Assembly: GCA_029945725.1 (NCBI GenBank)
Contig: JAQSDB010000003.1
Coordinates: 124,001-188,000 of the forward strand
DNA: 64,000 nt
DNA from: a bacterium
Lineage (GTDB): Bacteria; Pseudomonadota; Gammaproteobacteria; Pseudomonadales; Moraxellaceae
Direction: 5' to 3'
Below the pieces are notes generated by a model. It was not told where the DNA came from and ran no database searches. It saw only the letters and a list, made by a program, of their open reading frames with translations. Of this stretch, positions 9,333-18,030 are shown piece by piece. The position numbers were made by a program, and so were the translations under genes. Every line of letters starts with the position of its first letter. The stretch's first letter is position 1.

Positions 9333-10859
9333 TCAGCCGTTGTAGGCCTTCTCGCCATGTTCAGCGATATCCAGACCTTCTTCCTGAGCTTCGTCAGAAG
9401 CACGCAGGCCGATCGTGTACTTGATCGCCAGCAGCGCAACCAGTGCCACGGAACCGGAAACCGCCACCGCCGTGCCCACACCCCAGAGCTGGGCGATGAA
9501 CTGGGCCTGTGCATCAAAGGGAGCAACTGCGTTGGCTACATAATCCCAGACACCGGTGCCGCCGAGAGCCGGATTCACGAAGATGCCGGTACCGAGAGCA
9601 CCAAGTATCCCGCCAACGCCGTGTACACCAAAGGCATCGAGCGCATCGTCATAACCCAGGATGGCCTTGAGCTTGGTGGCTGTCAGGAAACAGACCACGC
9701 CTGCCACGCCGCAGATCACCAGCGCACCCAGCGGGCCGACAAAACCGGCAGCCGGAGTAATGGCAACCAGACCCGTCACGATGCCCGAGCAAACACCCAG
9801 CAGGGAAGGCTTGCCCTTGAGTATCCACTCGGTGCCCACCCAGGCCACACCCGCCACTGCCGTACCGAACAGGGTGTTGAAGAACGCGAGGCCGGCTGAA
9901 GTGCCTGCTTCCAGAGCGGAGCCGGCGTTGAAGCCGAACCAGCCCATCCACAGCATGCCGGTACCGACAGCGGTCATCATCAGGCTGTGCGGAGCAAAAT
10001 GTGTCTTGCCATAACCCTTGCGCTTGCCGACCACGATGGCGGCAACCAGCGCGGCAATACCGGCGTTGATATGCACCACGGTACCACCGGCAAAATCGAG
10101 CGTGCCTTTGGCGAAGAGGAAGCCGGCATGTGCACCTGCAACCGTTGCAGCAGCAGCATCAGTGTAGGCATCGGGACCATCCCAGAACCACACCATGTGG
10201 GCCATCGGCAGGTAGGCGAAGGTGAACCACACCACGCTGAAAATCATCACGGCGGAGAACTTCATGCGCTCGGCAAAACCGCCGGTGACCAGCGCTACGG
10301 TGATCGCGGCAAAGGTCAGCTGGAATACGCAGAAAACAAAGTCAGGAATGTAGATGCCCTTGCTGAAGGTCGCGGAGGGTGTCGTCATGGTGGAGCCGCT
10401 CATGAAGAGCTTGTCCAGTGAGCCGATGAAGGCATTTCCTGTGGTAAAGGCCGCGCTGTAGCCGTAGATGACCCAGAGCACACCGATGACGCAGAAAATC
10501 GAAAAGCTCTGCATCACGGTAGACAGTGCATTCTTCGAACGTGTCATGCCGGCATAGAACAGGGCCAGGCCAGGCACGGTCATGAACAGCACAAAGGCGG
10601 TAGAGGTCAGCATCCAGGCAACATCACCCTTGTTGCACTCGATACCCTTGTCACCGCAGGCCGCAGGAGCCGGTGTTGCCGCAGCGGCCGCAGGTGCGAC
10701 GACTGCCGCAGCAGCCGCAGGAGCAGGAGCTGCAGCTTCGGGAGCAGCGGCGGCTTCTGCAGCCACCGGAGCTGCCGCGGGCGCAGCATCTTCAGCAAAA
10801 ATTGGCGTGCTCGCCACCAGGGCGCCACCCAACATCAAGGCACAAACAAATTTTTTCAC
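9333..10859 (-). CDS. amtB: Ammonium channel AmtB, copy 2
   Basis: This is the second ammonium channel, 508 residues from the GTG at 10859. An ATG six bases upstream at 10865 is possible, but it sits only one base after the GGAGG ribosome-binding site, whereas the GTG is seven bases away; amtB1 also uses a GTG before Lys-Lys. The signal peptide ends near TPIFA. A ~55-residue Ala/Pro-rich periplasmic linker follows, then a short Cys-containing segment (CGDKGIECNKG) before the channel. Pore histidines are in GTVVHINAG and FGVHGVGG. It has an extra loop (TDAAAATVAGAHAG) and a longer C-terminal region than copy 1. It is the last gene of the porin-glnK2-amtB2 operon. Confidence 0.95.
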   Translation of the reverse strand: MKKFVCALMLGGALVASTPIFAEDAAPAAAPVAAEAAAAPEAAAPAPAAAAAVVAPAAAAATPAPAACGDKGIECNKGDVAWMLTSTAFVLFMTVPGLALFYAGMTRSKNALSTVMQSFSIFCVIGVLWVIYGYSAAFTTGNAFIGSLDKLFMSGSTMTTPSATFSKGIYIPDFVFCVFQLTFAAITVALVTGGFAERMKFSAVMIFSVVWFTFAYLPMAHMVWFWDGPDAYTDAAAATVAGAHAGFLFAKGTLDFAGGTVVHINAGIAALVAAIVVGKRKGYGKTHFAPHSLMMTAVGTGMLWMGWFGFNAGSALEAGTSAGLAFFNTLFGTAVAGVAWVGTEWILKGKPSLLGVCSGIVTGLVAITPAAGFVGPLGALVICGVAGVVCFLTATKLKAILGYDDALDAFGVHGVGGILGALGTGIFVNPALGGTGVWDYVANAVAPFDAQAQFIAQLWGVGTAVAVSGSVALVALLAIKYTIGLRASDEAQEEGLDIAEHGEKAYNG

Positions 10860-10905
10860 GGGCATTCCTCCGCTAATTGCGAATATGGCAGCGAGTTACA
10901 GAAAA

Positions 10906-11262
<357 letters not shown>

Positions 11263-11269
11263 TCAGAAA

Positions 11270-11289
11270 GACCGCTCCGGAGAGCGGTC
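11270..11289 (-). terminator. Intercistronic hairpin between porin and glnK2
   Basis: GACCGCTC and GAGCGGTC form 8-bp arms around a four-base loop. On the minus strand only a short broken T-run (TTTCT) follows. It looks like a partial terminator or RNA-stabilising hairpin setting porin versus glnK2-amtB2 expression. Confidence 0.55.
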
Positions 11290-11301
11290 CTCATTGGGTA
11301 A

Positions 11302-12387
11302 TCAGAACTTGTAGAGCCCTTCAACCGCGGCGTAGGTCTGCTTGTCTTCTGCAGCGCCATCCTTGGTGAAAACGGCGACGTCAGCCTTGTCACGACGCAC
11401 TTCGCCGCGCAGTTCGAAAGCAGGAACCGGTGCATAACCGACTGTCAGCGTTGCGCCCTTGATCTTGTTGTCAGGAGCACCGAACTTGAAGCCGTCCTTG
11501 TCGTCGAACTGCTCAAGACGCAGGGAAGTACGCAGCTTGTCGGTGATCTGGTAGTTCAGGTAGGCATTAAGGGCAGTCCACTTGGCATCCTGACCGACAG
11601 CAACACCGTCTTTCAGCTTGTCCATGTCGTAGTTCAGGATGATGGCCAAAGGAGCGATTGGCTTGATGGTGACAATCACATCAACCAGCGTGAGCTTCTG
11701 TGTCGGAGAGGAAGTGCCTTCGCCACCGAGGTAGGCATAGACCGCACCGCTGATCATGTCGACCGGGGCGTAAGACACGCCGAGCTCAGTGGTCTTGGTC
11801 TTGTTCTGGTCGTCAGCCTGATCCCAGCCATTGTTCACACCGGCATACAGGGTCAGTGTGCTGACCGGAGCGTAGGACACGCGCACACCGGTGTGCGTGA
11901 AAGGCAGTGCATTCAGGAAAGCGATGGAACGGGAAATATTGGTGTTGCCTGTCGGAGAAATCACTTCCGCGCCAGCCAGTGTATTGAACTTGCCGCCAAT
12001 CACGGTGAAACCGCTACCGGCATACTGCACAAAGGCCTGGGTCACATCGATATTGCTTGTGCTGCCACCATTCAGGGAATGAATGGAGTTGGCATCATCA
12101 CCACCCGTCAGGTTGACCAGTGCGCCAAAGCCTGACGCAGGCTGCGAGGCGATGGTGAGACCGGCCTGCTTGAAGCGGAAGGTGTTCGATGAGTTGTTAT
12201 CGAAATAGTTGGGGCTGAAGGTACCCGAGTCGGTATCCATGTACGTAAAGGCCGCATCGGCGTAGCCGGTTACGGAGATTTCCGAAGCGCCCAGCACTTC
12301 CTTCAGTGTCGGGGCTGCCGCATTGGCTGCGCCAGCGGAAATCGCGGCACATCCCAGAAGTGCAGTGGAGAGTTTGGTCAGTTTCAT
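11302..12387 (-). CDS. Outer-membrane beta-barrel porin (BBP2/OmpL-like)
   Basis: This 361-residue outer-membrane protein starts at the ATG at 12387 (MKLTKLSTALLGCAA); the frame stays open upstream but passes through the promoter. A Sec signal ends near GAANA. The mature part has alternating amphipathic strands, a conserved NAAFT-like opening (GYADAAFTYMDTDSGTF), and strands ending in aromatic residues with a terminal Phe (GLYKF) for BAM recognition. It resembles the putative beta-barrel porin-2 family often found next to glnK-amtB in Proteobacteria. As first gene of porin-glnK2-amtB2 behind a sigma-54 promoter it probably aids uptake of nitrogen compounds across the outer membrane; substrate unknown. 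Confidence 0.82.
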   Translation of the reverse strand: MKLTKLSTALLGCAAISAGAANAAAPTLKEVLGASEISVTGYADAAFTYMDTDSGTFSPNYFDNNSSNTFRFKQAGLTIASQPASGFGALVNLTGGDDANSIHSLNGGSTSNIDVTQAFVQYAGSGFTVIGGKFNTLAGAEVISPTGNTNISRSIAFLNALPFTHTGVRVSYAPVSTLTLYAGVNNGWDQADDQNKTKTTELGVSYAPVDMISGAVYAYLGGEGTSSPTQKLTLVDVIVTIKPIAPLAIILNYDMDKLKDGVAVGQDAKWTALNAYLNYQITDKLRTSLRLEQFDDKDGFKFGAPDNKIKGATLTVGYAPVPAFELRGEVRRDKADVAVFTKDGAAEDKQTYAAVEGLYKF

Positions 12388-12465
12388 TTGTGCAACTCCT
12401 AAAAAACCCTGTGGTGACTCGTTGAATGTGAAAACGGCAAAGCTCTTGTCAGAACTTGCCAGACA

Positions 12466-12485
12466 CTTTGCAGAAGCCATGCCAA
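12466..12485 (-). promoter_or_regulatory. Sigma-54 promoter of porin-glnK2-amtB2
   Basis: On the minus strand this reads TTGGCATGGCTTCTGCAAAG, identical over 20 bases to the glnK1 promoter, with GG-N10-GC spacing. The predicted start is near 12458, about 70 bases before the porin ATG. Confidence 0.85.
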
Positions 12486-12614
12486 CGCAGCTCAAAGCCC
12501 CGTCAAATACACATGACGGTCATATTTAACGGGGCCTGGCGGGGCATGACGATGGTGCAAGTAGACTCATACTCCCTGAGACGGTGCAAAAAAACCGTCA
12601 AATCCCCTATTTGG

Positions 12615-12631
12615 TGCGCCATTTTTGTGCA
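12615..12631. promoter_or_regulatory. NtrC-binding palindrome (predicted)
   Basis: TGCGCCATTTTTGTGCA matches the enterobacterial NtrC consensus TGCACCA-N3-TGGTGCA at 12 of 14 defined positions. It is centred about 165 bp upstream of the predicted sigma-54 start, a normal enhancer distance. Confidence 0.6.
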
Positions 12632-12707
12632 AAGACCGTGGCACTGCGAAGAACGAGGGTCCGGTGCTAGAATCCGGTGCCCTACCATCCGCCTGGAGCC
12701 TCCGAAA

Positions 12708-12974
12708 ATGGCACTGGAACAGATCGTCAACCGTGTCAGCGAGCAGCTGTCACAAGTCCTGCCTCCCGGCGTGCGTCAGCTGCGCGGTGATCTCGAAGAA
12801 AACATCAAGGCGGTATTGCGTGAAGCGCTGGCACGCATGGAGCTGGTGACACGCGAAGAGTTCGACGTGCAGGCGGCACTGCTGTCACGTACCCGCAGCC
12901 GCCTGGAAGCGGTGGAAGCCGAGCTGCGGGCGCTGGAGCAGCGCCTGGCGGCAGTGGAAAATCGCGGCAGGTAA
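12708..12974 (+). CDS. ubiK: Ubiquinone biosynthesis accessory factor UbiK
   Basis: A small 88-residue coiled-coil protein of the BMFP/YqiC family, known to assist aerobic ubiquinone synthesis together with UbiJ. The N-terminal amphipathic helix (MALEQIVNRVSEQLSQVLP) is followed by a long heptad-rich region (LLSRTRSRLEAVEAELRALE) expected to trimerise. I chose the ATG at 12708 because conservation starts there. The placement between glnK-amtB and comM is a common gammaproteobacterial arrangement. Confidence 0.9.
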   Translation: MALEQIVNRVSEQLSQVLPPGVRQLRGDLEENIKAVLREALARMELVTREEFDVQAALLSRTRSRLEAVEAELRALEQRLAAVENRGR

Positions 12975-13043
12975 GCGCAGGCTGCCGGCATCACCACGGA
13001 TGGTGATGCCCCTAAACACGACCCCGGGTCGAAGGAGAAAAGG

Positions 13044-14546
13044 ATGTCTCTTGCACGTGTGCGCACCCGCGCCCAGGTCGGGCTGGATGCCCCGCCCGTC
13101 ATTGTTGAAGTTCATTTGAGCGCCGGCCTGCCGGGCCTCGCCATTGTCGGCCTGCCGGAAGCGGCGGTACGCGAAAGCAAGGATCGCGTTCGTTCGGCCC
13201 TGATCAACTCCGGTTTCGAATTTCCGCAACGCCGCATCACCATCAATCTCGCACCAGCCGATCTGCCCAAGGACGGCGGCCGCTTTGACCTGCCGATTGC
13301 GCTCGGCATTCTCGCCGCCAATGGCCAGCTGCCGCTGAGTGCGCTGGAGCGGCGGGAGTTTCTCGGCGAGCTCGCACTGTCTGGCGAGCTTTGCCCGGTC
13401 AAGGGCGTGCTGCCCGCCAGCATTGCCATCCGCGATGCCGGCCATGCGCTTTTCGTTCCCCTCAGGAATGCCGCCGAAGCCGCGCGCCCACAGGGTGCTG
13501 AAGTTTATGGCGGCGATCATCTGCTGGCGGTATTCGCACACCTCAATGACCAGCACAGGCTTTCCCGTGAAAATCCGCCGGATTTCTCCCGCTACTGCGT
13601 ACCGGCAGGGCCTGACCTCAGCGACGTCAAGGGCCAGCACCAGGCGCGGCGCGCACTGGAAATCGCCGCGGCGGGCGCCCATTCATTGCTGATGCTGGGG
13701 CCGCCCGGCACCGGCAAAACCCTGCTGGCCGCACGCATGCCCGGATTATTGCCTGCGCTCGGCGAGCAGGAGGCACTCGAAGTGGCGGCCATTCGTTCGC
13801 TGGTCGGGCATGGCGATGCGCTGGACATGCAGCCGCCGTTTCGTTCACCGCATCACACCGCCTCCGCAGTGGCACTGGTCGGCGGCGGGTCGTATCCGCG
13901 CCCCGGCGAAATCACCCTGGCGCATCACGGGGTTTTATTTCTGGATGAATTGCCGGAGTTCGACAGGAAAGTCCTGGAGGTATTACGCGAACCCCTGGAA
14001 TCCGGTCAGGTGCTTATTTCACGTGCTGCCAACCAGGTGCGCTTCCCGGCACGCTTTCAATTGATTGCGGCGATGAACCCCTGCCCCTGCGGTTATCTCG
14101 GTGACGGCACGGCGCGTTGTCGCTGCACACCGGATCAGGTCGCACGCTATCGCAGCCGGCTCTCAGGCCCCCTGCTGGATCGCATTGACCTGCATGTGGA
14201 GGTGCCCTCGCTGTCTGCCGATGTTTTGCACCGGGGTGCGCCGGGCGAGAGCAGCGCCTGCGTAAAAGCGCGCGTACTCCTGGCTCGTGAGCGGCAGCAG
14301 TCGCGACAGGGCTACCTGAACCAGTCGCTCAACCCGTCACAGATTGGCGAGCACGCCGCACTCAGCAGCAACGATGCCGACACACTGGAACAGGCCATGC
14401 GGCGCATGCGTCTTTCCGCACGCGCCTACCACCGGGTATTGCGGGTGGCGCGCACAATCGCCGACATGGAGGCCTCCGAAAGCATTGCCTCTGCACATTT
14501 GCATGAAGCCCTTGCCTATCGCGTACTTGACCGGATGCCCGGATAA
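13044..14546 (+). CDS. comM: YifB/ComM family AAA+ (Mg chelatase-like) helicase
   Basis: This 500-residue cytoplasmic AAA+ ATPase belongs to the ComM/YifB family. In naturally transformable relatives ComM is a branch-migration helicase that extends integration of transforming DNA. The N-terminal ChlI-like domain begins MSLARVRTRAQVGLDAPPV. Walker A is GPPGTGKT (residues 219-226), Walker B is FLDELPEF, and a Mg-chelatase C-terminal domain includes the zinc-like cysteine motif MNPCPCGYLGD with CRC downstream. AAGGAG precedes the start by a short gap. Full length for the family. Presence alone does not prove competence, since many non-transformable bacteria keep the gene. Confidence 0.93.
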   Translation: MSLARVRTRAQVGLDAPPVIVEVHLSAGLPGLAIVGLPEAAVRESKDRVRSALINSGFEFPQRRITINLAPADLPKDGGRFDLPIALGILAANGQLPLSALERREFLGELALSGELCPVKGVLPASIAIRDAGHALFVPLRNAAEAARPQGAEVYGGDHLLAVFAHLNDQHRLSRENPPDFSRYCVPAGPDLSDVKGQHQARRALEIAAAGAHSLLMLGPPGTGKTLLAARMPGLLPALGEQEALEVAAIRSLVGHGDALDMQPPFRSPHHTASAVALVGGGSYPRPGEITLAHHGVLFLDELPEFDRKVLEVLREPLESGQVLISRAANQVRFPARFQLIAAMNPCPCGYLGDGTARCRCTPDQVARYRSRLSGPLLDRIDLHVEVPSLSADVLHRGAPGESSACVKARVLLARERQQSRQGYLNQSLNPSQIGEHAALSSNDADTLEQAMRRMRLSARAYHRVLRVARTIADMEASESIASAHLHEALAYRVLDRMPG

Positions 14547-14632
14547 GCCGGGTCTGAAATACCCGAATATCTGACGCTAACCTGCTTCAGATCAAACATC
14601 AGGCCTCCTTGATGGAGCATCGGCATCGGTCT

Positions 14633-14646
14633 TTGATTCATATCAA
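14633..14646. promoter_or_regulatory. FNR/Anr box of ompW
   Basis: TTGATTCATATCAA is a perfect match to the FNR/Anr consensus TTGAT-N4-ATCAA. A -10-like TACGAT follows at 14668-14673. That places the box centre about 41 bp before the predicted start, the geometry of a class II FNR-activated promoter. Confidence 0.8.
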
Positions 14647-14758
14647 AACACCCTTCCGGCCTCTCCCTACGATGAAGTCATGCCGAACCGGCGGGTTGTG
14701 GCCAAGCCACCGCACCGCTGGTTCGCCAGCGATTTTTTTCAATGAAGAGGAATGACTC

Positions 14759-15355
14759 ATGCGTATCAAATCAGCCGTCCTGATGGCCAGCATGCTTGCG
14801 GTTACTGCCGGCCAGGCATTTGCCTATGAAACCGGTGACATTGTCGTACGCGCAGGCGTGGCTCATGTAGCGCCCAGCACCAGCGACAACACCAATATTC
14901 CAGGACTGGATGTCGACAGCAACACCCAGCTCGGCCTGACCGGCACCTATTTCTTTGCCCCAAGCTTCGGAGTGCAACTGCTGGCCTCCACGCCGTTCAA
15001 GCATGACATCACCCTTAACGGCGCCAAACTGGGTTCAACCAAGCAACTGCCGCCAACCGTAACGCTGCAGTGGTATCCAAAAGTCAGTGATACGGTTCAT
15101 CCGTATATTGGTGCCGGCGTTAACTACACCATATTTTTTGAAGACGACATTCCCGGTGCCGACCTCAAGCTTTCCAACTCTGTGGGTCTCGCGCTGGAGG
15201 CCGGTGTCGACGTCAAGCTCACGGAAAAACTGCTGCTCAATCTGGCGGTCTGGAAAATCGACATCAACACCGACGTGAAGGTGAATGGCGTAAACCATGG
15301 CCAGCTGGAAATTGATCCGCTGGCCTACATGGTGGGTATCGGCTACAAGTTCTGA
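14759..15355 (+). CDS. ompW: Outer-membrane protein OmpW family
   Basis: A 198-residue eight-stranded outer-membrane barrel with a Sec signal peptide ending at GQAFA. Typical OmpW elements are the early strand GDIVVRAGVAHVAPS, the central TVTLQWYP segment, the conserved YIGAGVNYTIFF and the final LAYMVGIGYKF ending in Phe. OmpW forms a hydrophobic lateral channel for small apolar molecules. An FNR/Anr box ahead of the gene implies induction at low oxygen, as is known for E. coli ompW. The start ATG has GAAGAGG eight bases upstream. It is monocistronic with its own terminator. Confidence 0.92.
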   Translation: MRIKSAVLMASMLAVTAGQAFAYETGDIVVRAGVAHVAPSTSDNTNIPGLDVDSNTQLGLTGTYFFAPSFGVQLLASTPFKHDITLNGAKLGSTKQLPPTVTLQWYPKVSDTVHPYIGAGVNYTIFFEDDIPGADLKLSNSVGLALEAGVDVKLTEKLLLNLAVWKIDINTDVKVNGVNHGQLEIDPLAYMVGIGYKF

Positions 15356-15373
15356 TGCACTGACTTGTGCCCA

Positions 15374-15407
15374 TAAAAAAACGCCGGCGAATGCCGGCGT
15401 TTTTTTA
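15374..15407. terminator. Bidirectional terminator between ompW and the lva-like operon
   Basis: Perfect 15-bp arms (15374-15388 and 15393-15407) enclose a GAAT loop, with A7 on the left and T7 on the right. It sits between convergent genes and slightly overlaps the end of the DUF6285 gene. Confidence 0.92.
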
Positions 15408-15767
15408 TTCAGCTCCGTAAGCCGCCAGGGCTCTCGGCGCACTCTCACTGACACGCTGCCGGGTCATTTGCCACAGCAAGGCCTGCGCCTTCGCATGCTC
15501 GTCAAATTCACCGGCACGAATCCTGAGCGCCAGCAAGCGCTGCAGTGCCGCAATGTCGCCATCACTCTCCAGCAACGCCGCCAGCTGCCGCTGCTCTTCC
15601 TGCACAGGCCCTTCTCCCTGCAGTAACTGACGCTCGGCAATACCCATGGCATTGACGATCATGAGCGCGTCATAGGCCTTGTCTTTCGGCAACAAGGGCA
15701 ACAGCTCCCGGCGCAGCACCTCACGCGCCATCGCCAGCAAGGCGGCGCCATCGGGTTGTTCACGCAT
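15405..15767 (-). CDS. DUF6285 / LvaB-like small protein
   Basis: A 120-residue soluble, helical protein with no catalytic motif. It is the last gene of a four-gene operon, and its start overlaps the end of the kinase gene by 8 bp, which suggests translational coupling. DUF6285 proteins are habitually found next to APH-type kinases and acyl-CoA dehydrogenases. In the Pseudomonas putida levulinate pathway a comparable small protein (LvaB) is required for activity of the kinase LvaA. The stop lies at the edge of the terminator hairpin. Assignment as the LvaB counterpart is by context and size, not by motif. Confidence 0.75.
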   Translation of the reverse strand: MREQPDGAALLAMAREVLRRELLPLLPKDKAYDALMIVNAMGIAERQLLQGEGPVQEEQRQLAALLESDGDIAALQRLLALRIRAGEFDEHAKAQALLWQMTRQRVSESAPRALAAYGAE

Positions 15768-16776
15768 GCTGCACCCCCGTCATCCGCAAAATTTCCAGCT
15801 CCAGCTCGGGCACGATATGCGCCGTCAGTGCCAGCTCCAGCGAGGGCTCTTCGCCCGACACGTGACGCTCGCCCTGCTGCAGGGCAATAATTGCCCAGCG
15901 CACATGCGCATACACTTCCCAGAAGAAAATGGCCGCCGGATCAGGCCGGATGCCACTCACCCGCTCATAACCATCGAGCAGTGCCGTACGCGAGCCGATA
16001 CCGCCGGCCTCTTTTTCAAAACGGCCAAAACGCCAGCAGCGGGCACAAAACCAGCCCAGATCCTCAAGACGATCCGACCAGGCCGCAAACTCCCAGTCCA
16101 GCACGGCGGTCAGGCCGTTTTCATCCACCATGTAATTACCGGTGCGCAAATCCCGGTGCGCCAGCACCAGCACCTTCGTCACCGGCGCATGCTTTTCCAG
16201 CCAGCGGATGCCCCACTCCAGCGCCGGGAATGCCGTGTGATGGGCATCCAGAAAGGCACGAAATTCCTTTACGCCCTGCAAGGCCGGAGACAGCGCCGGC
16301 GTTTTCAGAAAACCAAGATCAGCGCGTGGCGGCACAATGCTGTGCAGCCGCGCCATTTCCTCGCCAATGCGTTCTGTCAGTTTTTCCTTATCACCACCGA
16401 GAGCCGTTTCCTTGACAATGCGGTACCCTGCGGCCGTGCCATTGGCGCGACGCATGATGAAAAAATGCCGGCCGAACACGCTCTTGTCGCCCAGCCACAG
16501 GGGCTCCGGTACGGTGACACCGGCCGCAAACGCCGCCTTCAGCAGGGCAAATTCCTGGGCGCGCGAATGCGACGCCGAAACGCCGGAGGGCGCATCGGAA
16601 CGCAACACGCAATCCAGTTCACCCTGATGAGAGCCGCCTTCAATACGCAGGCCCAGCAACCAGTTCTCCTGAATGGCACCCCCCGAGAGCAGGCTGGCAC
16701 TTTGCACCTGCACCGAAGCCGCCCCGGTTTTTTCCGCCAGAAAAACTTCCAGCGCCTGCTTCTGCTCAGCCTGCAC
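15760..16776 (-). CDS. APH-family phosphotransferase, candidate 4-hydroxyacyl-CoA kinase
   Basis: A 338-residue cytoplasmic kinase of the aminoglycoside-phosphotransferase/choline-kinase fold. The catalytic loop is LAHRDLRTGNYMVDENG (HxD...N) and the metal-binding DFG-equivalent is VLDWEFAAW. It lies 3 bp after the acyl-CoA dehydrogenase gene. This kinase plus dehydrogenase pair is the split version of the fused vertebrate proteins ACAD10/ACAD11 and matches LvaA-LvaC in Pseudomonas. There the kinase phosphorylates the hydroxyl of a 4-hydroxyacyl-CoA. A role in antibiotic resistance is unlikely given the operon. Substrate chain length is unknown. Confidence 0.82.
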   Translation of the reverse strand: MQAEQKQALEVFLAEKTGAASVQVQSASLLSGGAIQENWLLGLRIEGGSHQGELDCVLRSDAPSGVSASHSRAQEFALLKAAFAAGVTVPEPLWLGDKSVFGRHFFIMRRANGTAAGYRIVKETALGGDKEKLTERIGEEMARLHSIVPPRADLGFLKTPALSPALQGVKEFRAFLDAHHTAFPALEWGIRWLEKHAPVTKVLVLAHRDLRTGNYMVDENGLTAVLDWEFAAWSDRLEDLGWFCARCWRFGRFEKEAGGIGSRTALLDGYERVSGIRPDPAAIFFWEVYAHVRWAIIALQQGERHVSGEEPSLELALTAHIVPELELEILRMTGVQHA

Positions 16777-16779
16777 GAC

Positions 16780-17991
16780 TCAGACGCCCCACTTGAAAAA
16801 ATCGTCCTGTTCGGACAGATACGCCCGTGACAGCACCATCTTGTGGATTTCGCTGGCGCCATCCACAAGACGCGCCTGCCGCGCATAGCGGTAAATCCAC
16901 TCCACCATGGTGTCCTTGGAGTAGCCCTGCGCGCCCAGCAACTGGATGGCGGTATCAGCGGCCTTGTGCAGGGCATCGGCAACATGGATTTTTGCGATGG
17001 AAATATCGGTACGGGCAAAGTCGCCCTGATCCAGTTTCCAGGCGGCATTCATGGTGAGCAGACGACCGATGTGGATATCCTTGGCGGCATCACCCAGCAT
17101 CCACTGCACGCCTTCGTGCTGCGCCAGGGTTTCACCAAAGCTCATGCGCTGCGTCACGTAGTTGCCGGCCTCTTCCAGGCAGCGCTTGGAAAGACCCAGC
17201 CAGCGCATGCAATGCGTGAGGCGTGCGGTGCCAAGACGAATCTGCGTGACCTTGAGGCCGTCACCCACTTCCAGCAGCCGGCACTCGTCCGGAATTTCCA
17301 GACCGTCGAAAACGATTTCACAATGTCCGCCGTGTTCTTCCGGCCCCATGATGGGAATGCGGCGCTCGATACGCCAGCCCGGCTGCGAGGCATCAAACAG
17401 GAAGGCCGTAAGACCTTTGCGATCGCCATCCGGACCGGGTGGAGAGGTGCGCGCAATCAGGATGAAATGCTGCGCGCCTTCAGCACCGGTAATAAACCAT
17501 TTGCGCCCGGTGATGACCCACTTGTCGCCCTTCTTTTCGGCTTTGGTATAAGTGAGCGAAGGATCGGAACCGCACCCTTTGGGTTCGGTCATGGCAAACG
17601 CCGAGCGCACCCGGCCGTCGATGATGGGCTGCAACCAGCGCTCCTTGAGCGCTTCGGTCTTGAGGACCTTCTCCAGCAGGATCATGTTGCCGTCATCGGG
17701 CGGTGCGGCATTGAAAATCACCGGACCGAACGGCGAGCGCGCCGCCTCTTCATAGCAGGCAGCCATGCCGACCACGCCAATACCCTGACCGCCACGTGAT
17801 TTCGGCATCTGGAAAGCCCACAGGCCTTCGGCCTTCGCCAGCAGGCGGATTCTGGCCACCACGTCTTCGCGAATGTTTTCGTGCTCGTCAAAAACGCTTT
17901 TGTCCTTTTCCAGCGGCAGCACGTTTTTTTCAACAAAGGCACGCACGCGCAGGCGGTAATCTTCTATTTCGGGGGAAAGGGAAAAATCCAT
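16780..17991 (-). CDS. Acyl-CoA dehydrogenase family protein (LvaC/ACAD11-like)
   Basis: A 403-residue FAD-dependent flavoprotein with the three ACAD domains: helical N-terminal (MDFSLSPEIEDYRLRVRAF), middle beta domain (FAMTEPKGCGSDPS, WFITGAEGAQHF) and helical C-terminal domain ending WIYRYARQARLVDGASEIHK. The start is the ATG at 17991; a TTG one codon earlier is less likely. In the related lva and ACAD10/11 systems the enzyme removes the phosphate of a 4-phosphoacyl-CoA and yields a 2-enoyl-CoA for beta-oxidation. Context supports that here, but a classical acyl-CoA dehydrogenase activity cannot be excluded. Confidence 0.88.
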   Translation of the reverse strand: MDFSLSPEIEDYRLRVRAFVEKNVLPLEKDKSVFDEHENIREDVVARIRLLAKAEGLWAFQMPKSRGGQGIGVVGMAACYEEAARSPFGPVIFNAAPPDDGNMILLEKVLKTEALKERWLQPIIDGRVRSAFAMTEPKGCGSDPSLTYTKAEKKGDKWVITGRKWFITGAEGAQHFILIARTSPPGPDGDRKGLTAFLFDASQPGWRIERRIPIMGPEEHGGHCEIVFDGLEIPDECRLLEVGDGLKVTQIRLGTARLTHCMRWLGLSKRCLEEAGNYVTQRMSFGETLAQHEGVQWMLGDAAKDIHIGRLLTMNAAWKLDQGDFARTDISIAKIHVADALHKAADTAIQLLGAQGYSKDTMVEWIYRYARQARLVDGASEIHKMVLSRAYLSEQDDFFKWGV

Positions 17992-18030
17992 CAATAACTC
18001 CGGAACATACGGTCAGTAAACAAGAAAAAA

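Larger units (their letters stand above)
12388..12707. promoter_or_regulatory. Divergent control region porin-glnK2-amtB2 / ubiK
   Basis: This 320-bp gap contains the sigma-54 promoter at 12466-12485 and an NtrC-like palindrome at 12615-12631. Two further GGTGCA half-sites lie at 12554-12559 and 12583-12588. An inverted repeat GACGGT-N8-ACCGTC spans 12580-12599. The ubiK promoter must also lie here but has no clear consensus. Confidence 0.6.
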
